Assembly: GCA_025594325.1 (NCBI GenBank) | Contig: JANHCV010000004.1 | Span: 1,922,001-1,986,000 of the forward strand | Direction of reading: 5' to 3' | Length of the DNA stretch: 64,000 bases | Source: Blastocladiella emersonii ATCC 22665 | Lineage: Eukaryota; Blastocladiomycota; Blastocladiomycetes; Blastocladiales; Blastocladiaceae | Part shown: positions 54,128-64,000 of the stretch, one piece after another | How positions within the stretch are numbered: position 1 is the first letter of the stretch | How the letters are laid out: each line of letters starts with the position of its first letter | Notes under the pieces: model-generated | What the model saw: only the letters and a program-made list of their open reading frames with translations | What the model was told of the DNA's origin: nothing | The model's database searches: none | Program-made: the position numbers and the translations under genes

Positions 54128-56057
54128 ATGCCATCGCCATCCAGACGACCCGCGGCCGCCCGCGCCAACGAAACCGGCGGCGTGATCCGCGCCGAGACCT
54201 TTGACGAGGCCGTCAAGCTGACGACCGCCGCCGCCGCCAAGCGCGCGTCGACGGCGCCCGCCAAGGCGGCCAAGGAGGCCGAGACCGCGTCGCGCTTCGG
54301 CGCCGCCGTGTCGGGCGCGGGGTACATGTTCGTGCTGCAGGTCTTCTCGAAGCTCGTCACCTTCACGTGCAACCAGCTGGTCCTGCGCAAGGTGTCGCCG
54401 CAGATCTTCGGCGTCGCGTCGATCCAGCTCGAGCTGCTCGTCAGCACCCTGCTCTTCTTCGCGCGCGAGCCGCTGCGCCTCGCCGCGCTGCGCGTGCCCG
54501 TCGTCGGGGTCAAGGGCAACGCGGACCTCGCGCAGCTGCAGTCGATCGTCAACCTTGCGTGGATCGCGCCCGCGGTCGGCGCGCCGCTCGCTGCGCTGCT
54601 CGCCGCGTACTATATCCGGTACCTCCCCGTCCCCGAGCTCGCAGCGTGGTACTCGACGAGCGTCGTCATGTACGCGGCGGGCGCGTGGCTCGATCTCATG
54701 GCTGAGCCCTTCTTCACCGTGCACTACTCGCTGCTGTTCCTCAAGACGCGCGCTATCATCGAGGGGCTCGCGCTCACGGCGTCGTGCGGCACGGCTTTCT
54801 ACCTCAGCTGGTGGCACGGCGAGTCCATGGGCCTCCTCGCCTTTGCGTACGCGCGGATCGCGTTCGGCGCGACGTACTTTGGCGCGTTCGTCGCGGCGTT
54901 TGTCTGGCACAGCGTCAAGAGCGAAGGCGCGATCCCGCTCGCGATCGTGGTGCCCAAGCCGGTCACGGTCACGATCAAGGAGAAGTACGTCTGCTTGACG
55001 TGATCATGACGCCGAAGCGAAGCTCACCCGGCGCAACCGCGTGTGTAGGACGCAGACGCGGTTCTTCGACACGCAGCTGCTGGGCGTGGCGTGGTCGTTC
55101 CTGACGCAGTCGCTGCTCAAGCACGTTTTGACCGAGGGCGACAAGTTTGTCCTGTCGCAGTTCTACACGCCGTACCACCAGGGCGTGTACGCGGTCATCT
55201 TCAACTACGGCTCGATCGTGACGCGCATCGTGCTGCTGCCGCTCGAGGACGCGGCGCGCCTCATCTTCACGCGGCTGCGCCGCGACGAGTACTCGACCAC
55301 GGCGCGCAACCTGCTCGAGCTCGCCACCAAGTTCCACGTGTTCCTCGGCGCCCTGTGCGTCGCCATCGGCACCCACTACACGGACACGCTCCTGTCGCTT
55401 CTCGTCGGCGCGCAGTGGGGCAGCACCGCCGACGGCATGGGCGGCGCGCCCGCGGCGCTCGCTGCATACTGCTGGCTGATCCCGGTCCTCGGCATCAACG
55501 GGATCACCGAGGCCTTCGTCACCAGCGTCGCGACCCCCGCCGACGTGCGCGAGCAGAGCGCCGCGTTCGTCGCGGCTGCCGCCGTCTTTGCCGGCGTCGC
55601 GTACCTTGTGTACCCGTGGGGCGCCGCGGGTTTGTTCATTGCCAACGCCGTGCACCTCCTCGTCCGCATCGCGTGGTCGCAGTGGTTCATTGACCGCACG
55701 CTCGGCCCGCTGTCCCCGCAGGAGCTCCTCGCGCGACTCCGCGCGGGTCACGGCGGCTGGGACGCGTGGCTCCCCGTCCGCCCGGTGCTGCACACGCTCG
55801 CTCTCAGCTGGCTCGTCACGCGGTGGAGCCGCAACGCGTTCATCACGGACCCCAACGCGCCAGTGTACCCGACGGCGCATCTCGCGGTCGGCGTCGGGTG
55901 CGGCGTGCTGTGTCTGTTCACCGTGTACGTTTGAAAGGTCCTTGTCGTGTGAGAGGAGCCAGACTGACCATCGACATCGATGATGCTGTGTAGGTTCCGC
56001 AAGGACCACGAGTTCGCGATGCGCCTCTGGCGCCTGCGCAAGGGGCAGGTTGAGTAA
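54128..56057 (+). CDS. RFT1: RFT1, ER membrane protein of N-glycan lipid-linked oligosaccharide assembly
   Basis: Three exons (54128-54984, 55049-55924, 55994-56057; 598 aa) with introns of 64 and 69 nt ending GTGTAG. The first helix region, SGAGYMFVLQVFSKLVTFTC, is followed by NQLVLRKVSPQIFGVASIQL. Later blocks are SLLKHVLTEGDKFVLSQF and VYAVIFNYGSIVTRIVLLPL, diagnostic for the RFT1 family in the MOP flippase superfamily. A dozen or so membrane helices are visible. RFT1 is needed for Man5GlcNAc2-PP-dolichol to reach the ER lumen; whether it is the flippase itself is debated. The length is close to other fungal RFT1 proteins. The short last exon encodes VFRKDHEFAMRLWRLRKGQV. Confidence 0.92.
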
Positions 56058-56270
56058 TGCGCGTCGTGATCGCAACGTGGATAGCAGCTTGTAATAACAA
56101 CCACTCTTCTTGTGTCTCCTGGTCTGGATCGATCCAGCGGGTCGAGGTCGTTGTCGGCGGAGAAGTTCGTGGCCAGGGCCGTCGACCTGCAAAGCCAGCG
56201 CTCGTCGCCGCGCTCATCCCCGCCCCCGCTCTCCGTCACCGCCCCGCCCTCGCACGGCAACCCACCAACC

Positions 56271-57299
56271 ATGGAGCAACTTGATGCAACGAATGAAAAA
56301 CTAGAGCCGCTAGAGGAAACTCTCGCCGCCGAGTGCGAGTGCGCCGCCAAGTGTCCGCCGGCCCTCCGCTGCTTCCAGCGCATTGCCGTCACCGGCGACC
56401 AGTCGGACGTCCGCATCGTGGTCTGCGGCAAGTCTTACGCCCTGCACCGCGTCATGCTCGCCCAAAGCCCCTTCTTCCGCGCGCTTCTCAGCGACGACTG
56501 GCACGCGCCCGTCGATAACTGCGCGGTTCGCGTTGACTTTTCGCTCTCATCCTCGGCTGGCGACGACGTCGACGACACGGAGGACGAAACCAGTCTCGCG
56601 CGCACGCTCTACGCTTGGGAGACGGCGATTGTCGCCATATACGGCGCGTGCCCCAAGATTATGGCTTCGCGCATGTCAAACACCAACCTCATGGACCTCT
56701 TGGAGGCGGCGCTCTACTTTGGTACGCTTATTCGGCTTTGATGTTACTCGTACCATGTGTTTTGCTTAACAGCCATACCGATTAGACCTACCGCAGCTCG
56801 TTGACACCTGTTGTGACTGGTTCAAAGTGCGGCTTGCGAACTGCGCGGCGACTGATGGACCGCCGTCCGAGACCTTCTCTCGAAACTTGCTGCTCGCATG
56901 TTGGCCCTTTGCGATCGGGGCACCATTCCGAAGAACGTGCAGGAGCTATCTACGTGGGTTTTTAATTACCTTGCAGCGCTAGGACCGCACCCAGTTACAC
57001 GCTCGATACTTGAGCATTGCCTCCCGGAACAAGTCAAACGCACCGCCCTGTCGCAGCACTTCTGGTTCCCCTCTGAGTATGCGCTATTCGAGTTCCTCGC
57101 CGGTCTGGACTTTCCTCCGGACGAGGTTCTGCGCGCGGTCAACTTCTGCAACATGGCCGACGAGGAGCTGTTCCGTGTGCTCTCTGCGCCGCTCGCGGTC
57201 AATAATCCAAGCTTTGGGCGGGCGTCCGAGCGGCGGCGTTTGCTGCCACCGAGCTTCGCGCTTCGATCCTTGCGGCCAAGCCCGAGGATGAGAGGTTAG
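56271..57299 (+). CDS. BTB/POZ domain protein
   Basis: Modelled as three exons (56271-56721, 56786-56812, 56872-57299; 301 aa). The BTB fold is clear in SDVRIVVCGKSYALHRVMLA followed by QSPFFRALLSDDW and, after an acidic insert, TLYAWETAIVAIYG and LLEAALYFDLPQLVDTC. The C-terminal half (LALCDRGTIPKNVQELSTWV, then HFWFPSEYALFEFLAGLDFP) resembles the BACK-like regions that follow BTB domains in fungi. BTB proteins often act as Cullin-3 substrate adaptors; nothing here proves that. The first intron is well supported. The second (59 nt, GTGACT donor) is inferred from a change of frame, so a frameshift near 56815-56890 is the alternative. Confidence 0.65.
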
Positions 57300-58300
57300 T
57301 CCGGCCAGGCCACCCCGACTCGCCAGTTATCGACGCCGAATCCGCGCTTGAAGAGGAGGAGGAGCGGTCTTGCTTTCACCAGCGCAGGTGACTGCAAGCG
57401 GATACTGGAGGTTCGCACGAGAGATGACTCGCGCCGGCCCCGCCCGCGGCCCGTGAAGTGGGGACGTGAGACGCGTCGAACAATCATGTGACCGCGCGGA
57501 GACGCGTTTTTCGACCTTCCGCGCGCGCCGAAGCGGCGTTAGCAGTTGACCGGGTGATCGCGAAGGCACACCGCACATCTTTGCCACCTTGCGCATCGTG
57601 GTCAGGCCCTTGTTTCACGGCGCGTGAACATCACAACGACGCGCTCTCTCGATTTTCGTGAGGTCCTTGCTAGGCCGCCGCGTGCCGCTCACTCCGCTAC
57701 CCCCGGACACTCTGCAACCTGAGCGTAGCTGCAGAGGCGCCGCTCGCGACGAACTGAACTTGTTGCACGCAGGGGAGGGATGCCGTCAGCGTTTTGCGAC
57801 CCTTCGATTCGCGCCTCGACACAGGCTCGGGACGTGGTCGACATCATGGGAAGCCGTAAGCCATCGTGACGCACACGGCTTGTACTGAAAAATTTTCTCC
57901 ATGTCATCGGAGCCTCGGGCGCGGGGAGACGCGGAGAGGCGTGGGATGGAATCCCGACCCGATCCGCGGACGTGTTCGATCAGCGGCTTGATCAGCGCGG
58001 AAGCCACCAGCCACGTCAGCCCACGTCACCGTGACGCGCCACCCGCACGCGCACACGCTGCTCGTCGCTTCCGCACCGCTCCGCTCCCTTCCATTTGCCG
58101 GCAAAGGGGCCTGACTCATAGTGCGTCGAAACAGCGAGCTTATTCCGCCCGCTTCGGCGCGCGCGTTCGCTCGCCGCCGCCACCCGAGCTCCCTTGCCCC
58201 GGCGCCGCCCGCCAGACTATAAAGAGGGCGGGCCCCCCGCGCATCTCTGTCGACGGACATCAACGTATCAACAACCAACCAACCAACCAACGCATCAACC
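57300..58300. other. Intergenic region with the promoter of the stress-protein gene
   Basis: 1 kb with no gene I can support. The last 90 bases contain a TATA box and a leader with four AACC tandem repeats (about 58272-58288). Confidence 0.55.
58218..58223 (+). promoter_or_regulatory. TATA box of the universal stress protein gene
   Basis: ACTATAAAG lies about 80 bases before the ATG at 58301, the same spacing as in the two peptide genes. Most other genes in the window lack such a box. Confidence 0.6.
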
Positions 58301-59023
58301 ATGTCTGGCAAGAACATTCTCCGCTTCAAGTCGGCCTCGGACATCTCCGACTGGACGGCGACGGCGCACCCGGTCGAGGGCAAGCCGCTGGGCGAGCGCC
58401 GCAAGGTGCTGCTGGCGTACGACTCGTCGCGTTCGGGCGACTACGCGCTCGAGTGGGCGTTCGACGGCCTGCTCAAGGAGGGCGAGGACCACCTGATCAT
58501 CGTGACGGCGGTCGAGCCGACGCAGCCGCTGGCGCGGATCCAGTACCTGACCAAGTCCGAGGAGGAGGTGCGCAACATCATCAAGCGGCGCCTCGAGTCG
58601 GTGCGCGCCGTCCACGACACGCTGTCGACGCTGTGCCGCAAGCGCAACATCTCGGCCCAGTCGTACATTCTCGAGGGCGACGCGCGCGACGTGATCCTCG
58701 ACGTGGCCGAGCGCGCCCGCGCCGACGTGATCGTCATGGGCGCCCGCGGCCTCAACGCCATGCACCGCGCCGTGCTCGGGTCCTCGTCGCTCTTCGTCAC
58801 GCAGCAGGCCGAGGTGCCCGTCGTCGTCGTCAAGAAGCCCAAGAAGTCGGCCGACCCCGCCGCCAACAAGGACGACACCAAGGCCGCCGCCCCCGAGGTG
58901 CTGCCCCTCGAGCGCACCGACTCGCTCGGCTCGATGCTCGACTGGCTCTCGCTCAAGGACAAGTCGATCGAGAAGCGCATGCGCGAGTCGAGCCTGTCCA
59001 AGCAGGTCCTCGCCGAGGAGTAA
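58301..59023 (+). CDS. Universal stress protein (UspA) family
   Basis: An intronless 240-aa protein. The domain starts RRKVLLAYDSSRSGDYALEW, and its ATP-binding signature G-x2-G-x9-G-S/T is present as GARGLNAMHRAVLGSSS near residue 147. The strand VPVVVVKK closes the fold. This is the nucleotide-binding subclass, as in MJ0577-like proteins. An N-terminal extension of 27 residues and a charged C-terminal tail (SMLDWLSLKDKSIEKRMRES) flank it. Fungal family members are usually cytosolic and respond to stress or nutrient signals. A TATA box upstream and lack of introns suggest strong, inducible expression, which is inference. Third positions are strongly C/G-biased, as in highly expressed genes. 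Confidence 0.9.
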   Translation: MSGKNILRFKSASDISDWTATAHPVEGKPLGERRKVLLAYDSSRSGDYALEWAFDGLLKEGEDHLIIVTAVEPTQPLARIQYLTKSEEEVRNIIKRRLESVRAVHDTLSTLCRKRNISAQSYILEGDARDVILDVAERARADVIVMGARGLNAMHRAVLGSSSLFVTQQAEVPVVVVKKPKKSADPAANKDDTKAAAPEVLPLERTDSLGSMLDWLSLKDKSIEKRMRESSLSKQVLAEE

Positions 59024-59909
59024 GGGCTGCCGCTGTCGCTGGCCGCTACCTGTACCATATTCCGCGGCACCCTCGATCGCCGCGTAGCTCACGCCCAAGT
59101 TTTGTCGTTGTTCTCGCTTGATTTGCTCGTATAAAAACACGTTCACTGCACATCCCTCCTCGTCTCAGTGTGCAGGAGTCCTGTTCCCGCGCGGCAACGA
59201 TGCCGAGCGGCCTCAGCCGCCCGCTGCCCTCATCAACCGACCATCAACACGACGAACGGCCACGGCCACGGCCACGGCGACGCAACCCCGCTTCACTCGA
59301 ACACGCACCAAACCGAGCGCTCGAGCCGATCATCGAGAAGGCGGCCCACGCTTTGCTTGTTTGCCATCGCCCGCCCTCGTCGACCCGAACCCTCGGCCCG
59401 CGGGCAATAGCCACCGTCGTCCCCATCAACCCGGCCATCGCCGAGGAGCGCACCCCGATCAAGGCTCGCTTCATCCCGACCGGCTGAACAAGTTCTCTCA
59501 TGCGCATGAGGCCCACGCACCGCGTCGTCTCGGAAGAACCGGAGCGGCAGCGCGCGGCGAACGCGGCGGCGCCGCCATGGAAGCGGGCTCGTTCCGCGGC
59601 GCGACGCCTGTGCTCGTCCCGTTGGGGCAGGTCCCGCGGGTATAAAGTGCCACCGAGGACCGCGCGCATCGCGGGCTTTCGCTCTGCGCTTTAAACAGCA
59701 TCGCGTACAGTACGTTGCCAGATGATGGAGGGAAGGGAGGAGATGGCCGACTCGCCCCAGCGCCACGGCCGCCATGTGGGCGCACTCGTCGCCGCCGCCC
59801 GCCGCCGACCGACGCCACCGCCCCTCCCCCGCGCTCCTCTCCTCCCGCCGCTTTCCCCCGTTCTAACAAACCCGGCGTAGACTCTCCGCAAACCACACGT
59901 ATCAACAAG
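59024..59909. other. Intergenic region between the stress-protein gene and the GPI-anchored protein gene
   Basis: Contains a short CGGCCA tandem repeat (about 59260-59280) and a GGTATAAAG box at about 59640. The latter is 265 bases before the next ATG, so its role is unclear. No gene is seen. Confidence 0.5.
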
Positions 59910-60816
59910 ATGCAGATCCACACCCTCGCCGTCCTCGCCGCCCTGGCGACCGTCGCCTCGGCGCTGCCGCAGACGGCTGCCCCGACCGCCGGCGCCGCCG
60001 CGGCCGGCAACACGACCGCCCCCGTGGCCCCGCGCCCCGCTGTCGGCGGCAACGCGACGGCTGGCGGTATGGGTGCGGCGGGCGAGGGTATCGCCAAGTG
60101 CTTTGCTGCGTACGTCGTTCGCTCGCCCCTCTTGCTGCGGTGCCGTGCCGAGCGCTAACCTTGTATGCCCATGTAGCCTCAAGCTCGACACGTGCCTGCC
60201 GAGCCAGACGACGGACCTGGACACGGCCAACGAGGCGGACGCGGTCAAGAAGTTTGACCAGTACTGCTCGGAGACGTGCACGGCGGCGATGGGCGCGCTG
60301 ACCAAGGACGCGGCGACGGCCAAGTGCGCCGACGCGCCCGAGGTCGGCCCGATCATCTCGCTGCTGGCGCCGACGGTGCCGGCGCTGTCCAAGGCCGTGT
60401 GCCTCAAGGAGAACAACGCGTACTGCTACCTGACGATCGCCGGCGGGCTCAAGAAGGCGGGCATCACGGCCACGTCCAACATCACCCCCGACAAGCTGCC
60501 GCGCGATGTCGTCTGCAGCCCGTGCCTGCCCAAGCTCGCCCTCGCCGCCCAGGACGTCCAGGCCTCGCTCAACAAGTCGCTCGCTGACAGCGGCATGAAC
60601 GACCCCTCGATCGCCGCCGCCTTCAACCTCGGCGTCTCGTTCGACCAGAAGGACCTCGACTCCATCAAGCAGTACTGCGCCTCGGGCTCGTCGGGCGCCA
60701 AGCCCGGCGCGACAGCCGCTGGCAGCTCGGGCTCGTCCTCGTCCGTCTCGCACCTCGTCGGCCTCGCTGCCGCCGGCCTCACGGTCGTCGCCTCGGTCTT
60801 TGTCTCGGCCCTCTAA
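59910..60816 (+). CDS. Secreted, probably GPI-anchored Cys-rich protein
   Basis: Two exons (59910-60109, 60177-60816; 279 aa) with a 67-nt intron ending TGTAG. It begins with a signal peptide (MQIHTLAVLAALATVASALP). A Thr/Ala/Pro-rich stretch follows, then a domain with about ten Cys (CFAA, DTCLPSQTTDL, QYCSETCTAAM, CLKENNAYCYL, VVCSPCLPKLALAA, QYCASGS). A Ser/Gly-rich stalk leads to a C-terminal hydrophobic tail (HLVGLAAAGLTVVASVFVSA) typical of GPI addition. Fungal cell-surface proteins with this plan exist, but I cannot assign a function. Its anchor would be attached by the transamidase containing the PIG-S encoded at 43 kb. AATAAA at about 60885 may be its polyadenylation signal. Confidence 0.75.
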
Positions 60817-60931
60817 GCCTACTCTCTCCCCTCCTCTCAGTTGCACGCTTGCGCACGACGACGATAGACTTTCCTCCCATGGCAAAATAAAGCAAATGCA
60901 AGTGTGCACACACACATTTCTATTCAATACG

Positions 60932-62703
60932 CTAGACCGACTTGCGCACCTTCCACGCAGCGACGGGCATGCTCTCGAGCAGCCGCACCTCGGGGCGGAT
61001 CAGGCGCGCGAGGAGAACGAGGCCGATGACAAACGAGGCCGTGCCGACGACGTAGTACCCGTCGCGCTCCACGACACACGTGCCCGCAGCCGCCGCACAC
61101 GCGGCGCGGCCCGCGTCCGAGATACAGGCCTCGCCCGTGGCCGAGCACGTTGCGGACGACAGCCAGTCGACGGCCTCCAGCACGAAAAACTTGGGCCAGG
61201 TCCCGCCAAAGTTGGAGAAGGTGTTGAGCAACGTCATGTAGGTGCCGCCGATGATCGGGTCGGCGATCGACGAGAAGAAGGCGCCGAGGGAGACGAACTG
61301 GACCGTCGACGTAAACGACGATAGCACCGTGGTCACGATCACCAGCATCAGGTAGCTCGACGTCACGCCTTCCGCCGGGAACGCGCCGACCACCAGCATG
61401 CCGACCAGGGCGAACGCGAGGCGCCCGACGAACGCGTACAGCCACGGGCGCAGCGGGCGGGACCCGCTGCTCCACTTGGCCGCGTAGTAGCCGAACAGCA
61501 GCTGGAACGGGAAGTCGATGAGCACGGCAAGCGCGAGGTCTTCCTTCTGGATCCCCTTCTCCAGCAGCTTGAGCGCCGTCACCGCCTCGTTGCAGATGAA
61601 GGCCACCTTGGCGAACAGGAGCACCAGGATGAACTTGATCATGTCTGAACGTTAGCGCGCGTGTGAGTGCCACGATGAGTGCGCTAGCGAAGAAGGAAAA
61701 ACGTACGCGGCAGCTTGACGATGCTGTAGATGGTCTGGTACGTCGACTTGATGGTCACGTCGTGCTCGTCGGGGTCGACGCCCTCGTCCTTGAAGAAGGC
61801 GACCCACAGCGTCAGGCCAATGTAGAAGAGCGACCAGAACCCGAGGTAGGGGCCGAGCTGCAGCAGGCCCGCGTCCGACGGCACGCTGCGAATGTACTTG
61901 TTGCTACACGCGAAGGCGGTGGGTGAGTGCGGCGCTATCGGAAGGGCAAAGAGACGTCACGTACCAGAATTCGGCCGAGTTGAAGGCGAGGAAGATGGTG
62001 AACGAGAGAAAGTAGCCAATGTTGATCCCAATCGTCTGGCACGTTGACGCGAACTGCATGTTCTCGCGCGACAGCAGCGTCAGCGCCCAGCCGTCGACGG
62101 CAATGTCTAGACGCGGGTTGGAACTGAGTGAGCAAAGCGCACAGCATCGCGCGACGAGCGGGCAGTCGTACCCTGCGTCGCACACAGGAAGATGACCGAG
62201 AACCAGATCGCCGTGATCGCGTAGACGTTGATGCTCACAGCGTCGCCGCCCATGAGCGTGTCGATGTTGTTGCTGAGCCAGTAGAACATGACGCCCGTGA
62301 GAAGCTGGATCGGGATGATCCAGCTCTTGCGGCGGCCAATCGACTTGACGAACACCGAGTCGACGATGGGCGACCACAGCAGCTTCAAGCTGTACGGGTA
62401 CCCCGCGAGCGAGAAGACCGCCATGTCCGAGAACGACAGCTTCTGCTTGAGCAGGAACGGCAGCGTGCCGAACGCCAGCCCGACGGGGACGCCCTGCAGC
62501 ATGTACAGCAGAATCAGCAGCACGATGTTGCCCGCGTCGTTCTTCGGCAGGAAGCCAAAGTAGTAGTCGGCCGGCAACGTCGGGATGAAGGCGGACGGCG
62601 CAGCAGCATCCTTGAGCGGGACAGACTCGTCGGTCGGCGACCCGGCGCCGCCGGCCTCCTGGTCGCGCGCCTTCCGCCGCATGGTCGGAGTGTTGCGGCC
62701 CAT
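60932..62703 (-). CDS. SLC33A1: Acetyl-CoA transporter (SLC33A1/AT-1 family)
   Basis: Four exons (62703-62172, 62106-61965, 61903-61707, 61644-60932; 527 aa), close to the roughly 550 aa of animal SLC33A1. Family landmarks are LLYMLQGVPVGLAFGTLPFL, KLSFSDMAVFSLAGYPYSLK, LWSPIVDSVFVKSIGRRKSW, DIAVDGWALTLLSRENMQFA, FCNKYIRSVPSD and FSNFGGTWPKFF. Around 11-12 membrane helices are visible. It would import acetyl-CoA into the ER/Golgi lumen for acetylation of proteins or glycans. Near the C-terminus a lumenal Cys-rich loop (ATCSATGEACISDAGRAAC) is typical. All junctions are phase-consistent, with donors GTACGA, GTACGT and GTACGT. Confidence 0.92.
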
Positions 62704-62988
62704 GTGGGTGAGCAAGTGCGTGATACGTTGCAGGTCTAGCCGGTTGCGTGAAGCGAGAGAGAGCGAGGGCGGCCGCCGCAAGGGACGAACGAGTGCGAAC
62801 GAACGAGTGCCAGCGTGGCGCCCGCGGCAGAGTCCGCAGCGCCGAGGCGCCACGCGGATGGGAGTGGCAGGGATCCGCGGCGCGTCCTGAAACGGGACGC
62901 GTTTTTGCCGACGTTTCAGCCGCCTCGGGTCCGGCACTCGAGTTCGTCGTGGAAAAGAGTTGTATTGTCATGGTCTCGGTAAATAGGC
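62704..62988. other. Intergenic region between the transporter and GPCR genes
   Basis: Both genes are on the minus strand, so this is promoter of the transporter and 3' flank of the receptor. Nothing else is seen. Confidence 0.5.
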
Positions 62989-64000
62989 TCAGATTCCCGG
63001 CTTGGAAGCCGACTTGGCCGTGAAATCGAGCCACGGCAACAGCCGCGCGGCCTTGCTGCGGTACTGCTTGTCCACGGCCAGAATGATCAGCGGGTCGAAG
63101 GCGGTCCCCGCGCACATCCAAAAGTTGAGAACTACATGTCGGAATGAGTCAGAGTTAGTTGTGCGCGAGTCGCGGTGGTTGTCGCAGCGTGATCGTACCT
63201 TGATCCATCCAGCTCGGTACACGCGTCCCCGTCCCCGTCGAGTGCACGAGAAGTGCGATGAAAAAGACCCAGGTCATGCTGAACGGCGCAAACGTCAGGA
63301 TCCCGCGCCGCAGGAGCAGGGCCTCGGTGCGGAGCAGCGCGAGCTCGTCCTTGTCCTTGGTCGCGACCTTTTTCTTGGACGAGTTGGCGGGGGATGGCAC
63401 AACTGCGCTCGGGGCTGCGGCAGGAAGAAGCGCACGAGGAGATGGCGGCGCCGTAATCGTCGACGTCGGCGAGGTATCAGAGCTGCCCCCGTTACTGTGC
63501 GGTCCAGACGAAGCCTCGGACTCGGTCCACGGTATCCCGCGCGAGCTCGACGAGCGGAACATGTCGCGGAAGCGAGGCAGCTTGACCTGCTTCTCAGCCG
63601 GCCCGTTGTGCGCGCGGACCGACTTGAGGCGCCGGAAGTTGGACCGCAGCGTCACGATGATTCCGCCGTACGCAACTAGACACGCTTCGCGGTCAGCCAC
63701 GACGAGTGGGCAGCGTGAAATGGCGTACCGATGATGGCGACGACGTTGATGATGATCAAGTTGATGGCGACGATCGAGAGCGCGAAAATGTACCCCGAGC
63801 TGTCGAACCCGGGACAGCAGTAGAGCCCCGAGTTGGAGATGACCGGGTTCGGCGCGACCGCCCAGTGGATTGCCGTGTTGGCTGCCCCGATGGCCCAGCT
63901 CAGGCCGCCTGCGAACCAGGCGAACCGGATCGTCATCTTCTTCATGACCACAATGGCCATGTAGCGCTCCATTGAAGCGAAGAATAGGACGATCAGGTAG
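62989..64000 (-). CDS. Class A (rhodopsin-like) G-protein-coupled receptor, C-terminal part
   Basis: Exons 64000-63729 (incomplete at the window edge), 63675-63199 and 63131-62989. The first visible part, YLIVLFFASMERYMAIV, is the end of helix 3 with an ERY version of the D/ERY motif. Helix 4 (FAWFAGGLSWAIGAANTAI), a Cys-containing extracellular loop (GLYCCPGFD) and helix 5 (FALSIVAINLIIINVVAII) follow. A long Ser/Pro-rich third intracellular loop comes next, then helix 6 (LTFAPFSMTWVFFIALLVHS). Helix 7 (NFWMCAGTAFDPLIILAVD) has DPLII where animal receptors have NPxxY. The tail is short and basic. Helices 1-2 lie outside the window. Class A receptors of this kind have been reported in early-diverging fungi; the ligand is unknown. 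Confidence 0.78.

Overview
The window is nuclear DNA of a GC-rich eukaryote, most likely a zoosporic fungus of the Blastocladiomycota type (Allomyces/Catenaria/Blastocladiella relatives). Protein-coding genes are dense, on both strands, and cut by short spliceosomal introns (mostly 58-66 nt) that typically open with GTACGT/GTGCGT and close with (C)GTGTAG. Clues to the lineage are an animal-like class A GPCR, a possible rotatin-like centriolar protein, and F-box proteins with Trp-Trp ankyrin-like repeats. The lineage call is inference from gene content, not a database result.

Left block (1.2-23.4 kb, ordinary genes plus a peptide locus): a PDK/BCKDK-family protein that has lost its key catalytic residues; a 1620-residue membrane-anchored surface protein built from roughly 85-95 decapeptide repeats; an SPF45/RBM17-like splicing factor; a 1524-residue helical-repeat protein; a dithiol glutaredoxin; two related secreted peptide precursors (one core at 16.5 kb, eight cores at 18.1 kb) with Kex2-type Lys-Arg processing sites; and a full-length ABCB transporter. 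The multi-core precursor is built like an alpha-factor precursor and is the most exciting item here.

Middle island (about 23.6-39.5 kb, gene-poor): a broken kinase-like gene, a multiply disabled SNF2-helicase-like gene, four paralogous F-box/ankyrin genes (two intact, two broken), 20-bp-period minisatellites, a degraded Helitron-like transposase N-terminus, and a 1168-bp non-autonomous DNA transposon with perfect 94-bp terminal inverted repeats and a 6-bp target-site duplication. The region looks like a repeat-driven, fast-evolving accessory segment.

Right block (39.5-64 kb, conserved housekeeping): a polytopic class 3 lipase, PIG-S (GPI transamidase subunit), an Arkadia-type RING-H2 ligase with several SUMO-interacting-like motifs, an ARM-like protein, an SLC25-family mitochondrial carrier, a CUE-like protein, cytochrome c oxidase subunit 7a, RFT1, a BTB protein, a universal stress protein, a probable GPI-anchored secreted protein, an SLC33A1-type acetyl-CoA transporter and, at the right edge, a truncated class A GPCR. 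Several neighbours are divergent pairs sharing 166-500 bp promoters. All gene models were made by hand from reading frames and splice-site phase, so exact starts and some introns are provisional.
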